A model generated the notes under the pieces. That model was not told the origin of the DNA, made no database searches, and was given only the letters and a program-made list of their open reading frames with translations. From positions 1 to 7,001 of the forward strand of contig CBDUQP010000157.1 in the NCBI GenBank assembly GCA_965369385.1: a stretch of DNA of 7,001 nt. The letters are read 5' to 3'. Below are positions 5,470 through 7,001 of the stretch, piece by piece (position 1 is the stretch's first letter; every line of letters starts with the position of its first letter). The stretch is from CBDUQP01 sp965369385 (GTDB lineage Bacteria; Planctomycetota; Phycisphaerae; SM23-33). The translations under genes and the position numbers were made by a program.

Positions 5470-5768
5470 AGTCCCACCGCCAATACTGCTTCGAGAACAT
5501 CGCCCAGTGTTTCGCCACCAAGCTGCGCCGCTCTGACAGCGAAAACAAGCGTGATCATGGCCGCAGCCGCGGAGACGCCAGCGAATGACCAAACCACCAC
5601 ATCCGCCTGCTTGCGCCCTGCCAGATCAGCCATAACGCCGGCGGTAACATCTACCAGCGGCGGTGAATCTTGCCTGGCAGCAGCCAGGAGTCTTTTGAAT
5701 CCAACGAATCCGTCAAATCCGTCAAATCCAACGAGTCCGAGTTGTTCATCAGTCTTTTTGGTATTCAT
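5466..5768 (-). CDS. Small single-pass membrane protein, candidate anti-sigma factor (100 aa)
   Basis: The protein has about 55 cytoplasmic residues, one transmembrane helix (57-78, VVVWSFAGVSAAAAMITLVF) and a short periplasmic tail. It lies directly after an ECF sigma gene and ends by ATGA overlap with a sensor-like gene. Those two facts make a membrane anti-sigma role likely, by analogy with CnrY, which is of similar size and topology. The segment RLLAAARQDSPPLVDVTAGVMADL (26-49) could be the sigma-binding helix region, but I recognise no zinc-binding HxxxCxxC motif. Residues 14-24 are a GF(D/V) repeat encoded by 9-bp tandem repeats. ATG at 5768 has GTGAG six bases upstream; a GTG at 5792 overlaps the sigma stop (GTGA) and is a possible alternative start. 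Confidence 0.65.
   Translation of the reverse strand: MNTKKTDEQLGLVGFDGFDGFVGFKRLLAAARQDSPPLVDVTAGVMADLAGRKQADVVVWSFAGVSAAAAMITLVFAVRAAQLGGETLGDVLEAVLAVGL
5698..5733. repeat. 9-bp tandem repeat, four units, inside the candidate anti-sigma gene
   Basis: On the plus strand the units are AATCCAACG, AATCCGTCA, AATCCGTCA and AATCCAACG. On the coding strand they give the run GFDGFDGFVGF. Because the unit is a multiple of three, gain or loss of copies would change protein length without a frameshift. Confidence 0.8.
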
Positions 5769-5788
5769 GATAAACTCACTATCGACAA

Positions 5789-6343
5789 TCACTTTGAAAG
5801 ATCATCTTCTGTATCTGCAATAAGCTTCTTGAGTTTCTTGCGAGCCCTGTGGGCCTGGACCTTCACCATGGTCTTGGACCATCCGGTCTGCTCAGCCACA
5901 TTCGCAACCGAAAGCTCTTCAATATACATAAGCGTGAGAACCAGCCTGTCTCGCGGTCGCAGTTGTGCGAGTAGACAGTGTACGGTTTCGGCAGCTTCTG
6001 CGGCTTCGAGGGCATCGGCATTTGGATCGACCACACCATCCCAGTCCTGCAGAGGCACGGCCAGCAAGGCATCACGCTTCTGCTTTTTCCAGAATCGATA
6101 CCCAACTCGCGTCGCGATGCGGTTCAGCCAGTGCAAAAACGGTGCGACCCGCTTGAAGCCCCGGAGGCTCATATAGGCTTCGACGAAAACCTCGTGAACC
6201 AGTTCGTCAAGGCTCACACGATCCCGAGTGAAACGCCACATGCGTTTGGCTATCACATTCTGGTACCTGTCTATCAGGCATGCGTAGGCCGCAGAATCGC
6301 CACTTAGCGTGGCGTCAATATCACGTAAGTCTTCGGGATCCAT
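5789..6343 (-). CDS. ECF-type RNA polymerase sigma factor (184 aa)
   Basis: Predicted alternative sigma-70 family subunit. Region 2 spans about 20-90: AAYACLIDRYQNVIAKRMWRF, then DELVHEVFVEAYMSL for core binding, and FLHWLNRIATRVGYRFWKK for -10 recognition. An acidic linker follows, then region 4 (about 121-174) with LRPRDRLVLTLMYIEELSVANVAEQTG and the recognition helix WSKTMVKVQAHRARKKLKK. There is no region 1 or 3, as is usual for the ECF group. ATG at 6343 gives the standard start (MDPEDLRDIDATLSGD) but has no good ribosome site; in-frame ATGs at 6379 and 6436 are possible. It is the first gene of the operon and is followed within 20 bp by the membrane protein, so its activity is probably held by that protein. 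Autoregulation is likely but I could not find a repeated promoter motif. Confidence 0.92.
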   Translation of the reverse strand: MDPEDLRDIDATLSGDSAAYACLIDRYQNVIAKRMWRFTRDRVSLDELVHEVFVEAYMSLRGFKRVAPFLHWLNRIATRVGYRFWKKQKRDALLAVPLQDWDGVVDPNADALEAAEAAETVHCLLAQLRPRDRLVLTLMYIEELSVANVAEQTGWSKTMVKVQAHRARKKLKKLIADTEDDLSK

Positions 6344-6436
6344 GGCACTACTATGCGCGACATATAGCTCTATGTCCATTGCAAATAACCCACGATCAGC
6401 CAACAAAGCCAATCGTCCACCGGCTAGCCCGGCCAT

Positions 6437-6621
6437 CGTGATTGTGGCGGTCGGCGTTACCGGGGTTACATATTCGACAAATTATTTTTCCGTCAGGACA
6501 AAACTGCGAGTCGCGAGCATCAGGTGTAACCATTAGCCCACTGGCATGCACTTACCCATCGCAACAAGAATAGTGAAATCAGGGCCTCTAAAAGGCTCCC
6601 AAACGCGAAGGACGGTGAATC
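6437..6621. promoter_or_regulatory. Divergent intergenic region between sigma operon and exported protein gene
   Basis: This region must carry the promoters for both the sigma operon (minus) and the gene starting at 6622 (plus). It includes an AT-rich patch (about 6468-6490, ATATTCGACAAATTATTTTT) in otherwise GC-rich DNA. GTTAC occurs twice within 15 bp (GCGTTACCGGGGTTACAT, 6454-6471). I see no promoter pair close enough to consensus to call on either strand. Confidence 0.4.
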
Positions 6622-7001
6622 ATGGCAAAGACAAGAATAGCGAAGATAATGGGGGCAATTGCCCTGACAGCCGTGTTGGTATTGCTGCCCCAGACTGCCC
6701 AGGCAGCCCGACGAGGTCACCGGTCAAGTCGCAATTGGACGCGAAGCTCGTCGAGACGAAGCCACACACGCAGCGCAACCGTAAATTCAAGGAGCTCATC
6801 GCGGCGGTCCAGGCGTGTGAGTGCCCACAAGAGCCAGTCAAACTGGAGTCACCACAACTACCGTAGCAACTATCGTAGCAACTATCGTAGCAGCCACCGT
6901 AGCAGCCACCGTAGCAGCTACCGTAGCAGACGAACCCCATCTTACAGGGCGAATTCACATTCGAAGCGCAACAGAACGGCGATGGAACACCTCGGCCGGT
7001 G
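6622..7001 (+). CDS. Exported Arg/Ser-rich repeat protein, partial (126 codons, runs off the edge)
   Basis: The frame opens at ATG 6622 with AAGGA nine bases upstream and stays open to the window end. The first 28-29 residues are a clear signal peptide: basic MAKTRIAKIMG, hydrophobic AIALTAVLVLLP, then a QTAQA-A cleavage site. The mature part is extremely rich in Arg, Ser, Asn, His and Tyr with almost no hydrophobic core. It contains six tandem [N/S][Y/H]RS units (residues 79-102, 6856-6927). I do not recognise a family. A strongly basic, disordered secreted protein could bind polyanions such as cell-surface polymer or nucleic acid, but that is inference. It is divergent from the ECF sigma operon. 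The overlapping Cys-rich minus-strand frame is a shadow of the repeats. Confidence 0.75.
   Translation, partial: MAKTRIAKIMGAIALTAVLVLLPQTAQAARRGHRSSRNWTRSSSRRSHTRSATVNSRSSSRRSRRVSAHKSQSNWSHHNYRSNYRSNYRSSHRSSHRSSYRSRRTPSYRANSHSKRNRTAMEHLGR
6856..6927. repeat. Six 12-bp tandem repeats in the exported protein gene
   Basis: The unit is (A/A/G)(A/G)C-TAY or CAC-CGT-AGC. Every copy ends in CGTAGC; the first two codons vary (AACTAC, AACTAT twice, AGCCAC twice, AGCTAC). The variation is mostly between Asn/Ser and Tyr/His, so the [N/S][Y/H]RS pattern is conserved at protein level. Confidence 0.85.

Noticed and set aside
6546..6866. Plus-strand 106-aa frame overlapping the exported protein gene
   Set aside because: Out of frame with the signal-peptide gene, no ribosome site and no motif.
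6620..6958. Minus-strand Cys/Gly/Tyr-rich frame (CYGGCYGG repeats)
   Set aside because: It is the complement of the CGTAGC repeats in the exported protein gene, which has a ribosome site and signal peptide; the Cys pattern is a by-product.

Overview
The window looks like chromosomal DNA of a moderately GC-rich bacterium. The tRNA is bacterial, Shine-Dalgarno sequences are clear, and an ECF sigma factor operon is present. The style of the palindromic repeats and of the sigma/membrane/sensor operon makes me suspect Planctomycetota (Phycisphaerae-like). That is an impression from memory, not something the sequence proves.

Left half (1-3764): all credible genes lie on the minus strand. From 3764 downwards there is a GNAT acetyltransferase, then about 450 bp of repeat-filled DNA, then three unrelated-looking class I SAM-dependent methyltransferases (2037-2687, 1222-2019, 450-1136), which probably form one transcription unit. 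Just upstream of the first methyltransferase lies an 18-codon remnant of a second GNAT gene. It matches the end of the intact GNAT at 45 of 54 bases and overlaps the methyltransferase start by ATGA. A tandem GNAT copy was apparently truncated beside a repeat element.

Repeats: two copies (about 8-311 and 2765-3077) of a roughly 300-bp element share inverted ends (GGGCCGAAGGTCCG core) and a CCCC-GAA-GGGG hairpin. The gene-free stretch 3790-4600 holds further palindromes, including a second, about 174-bp, inverted-repeat unit (4065-4238). Many of the open frames there are only translations of these repeats.

Centre (4600-4830): a minus-strand tRNA-Arg(CCU) has its own likely promoter and a good intrinsic terminator, forming a self-contained unit.

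Right half (4933-7001): a minus-strand three-gene operon with overlapping or closely spaced genes encodes an ECF sigma factor, a small one-pass membrane protein (candidate anti-sigma factor) and a membrane-anchored protein with a Spy/CpxP/CnrX-like helical periplasmic domain. The layout resembles the CnrYXH type of envelope or metal sensing module. Divergent from it, and running off the right edge, is a gene for an exported Arg/Ser-rich protein with six tandem 12-bp repeats. It could be a target of the sigma module, but only its position suggests so.
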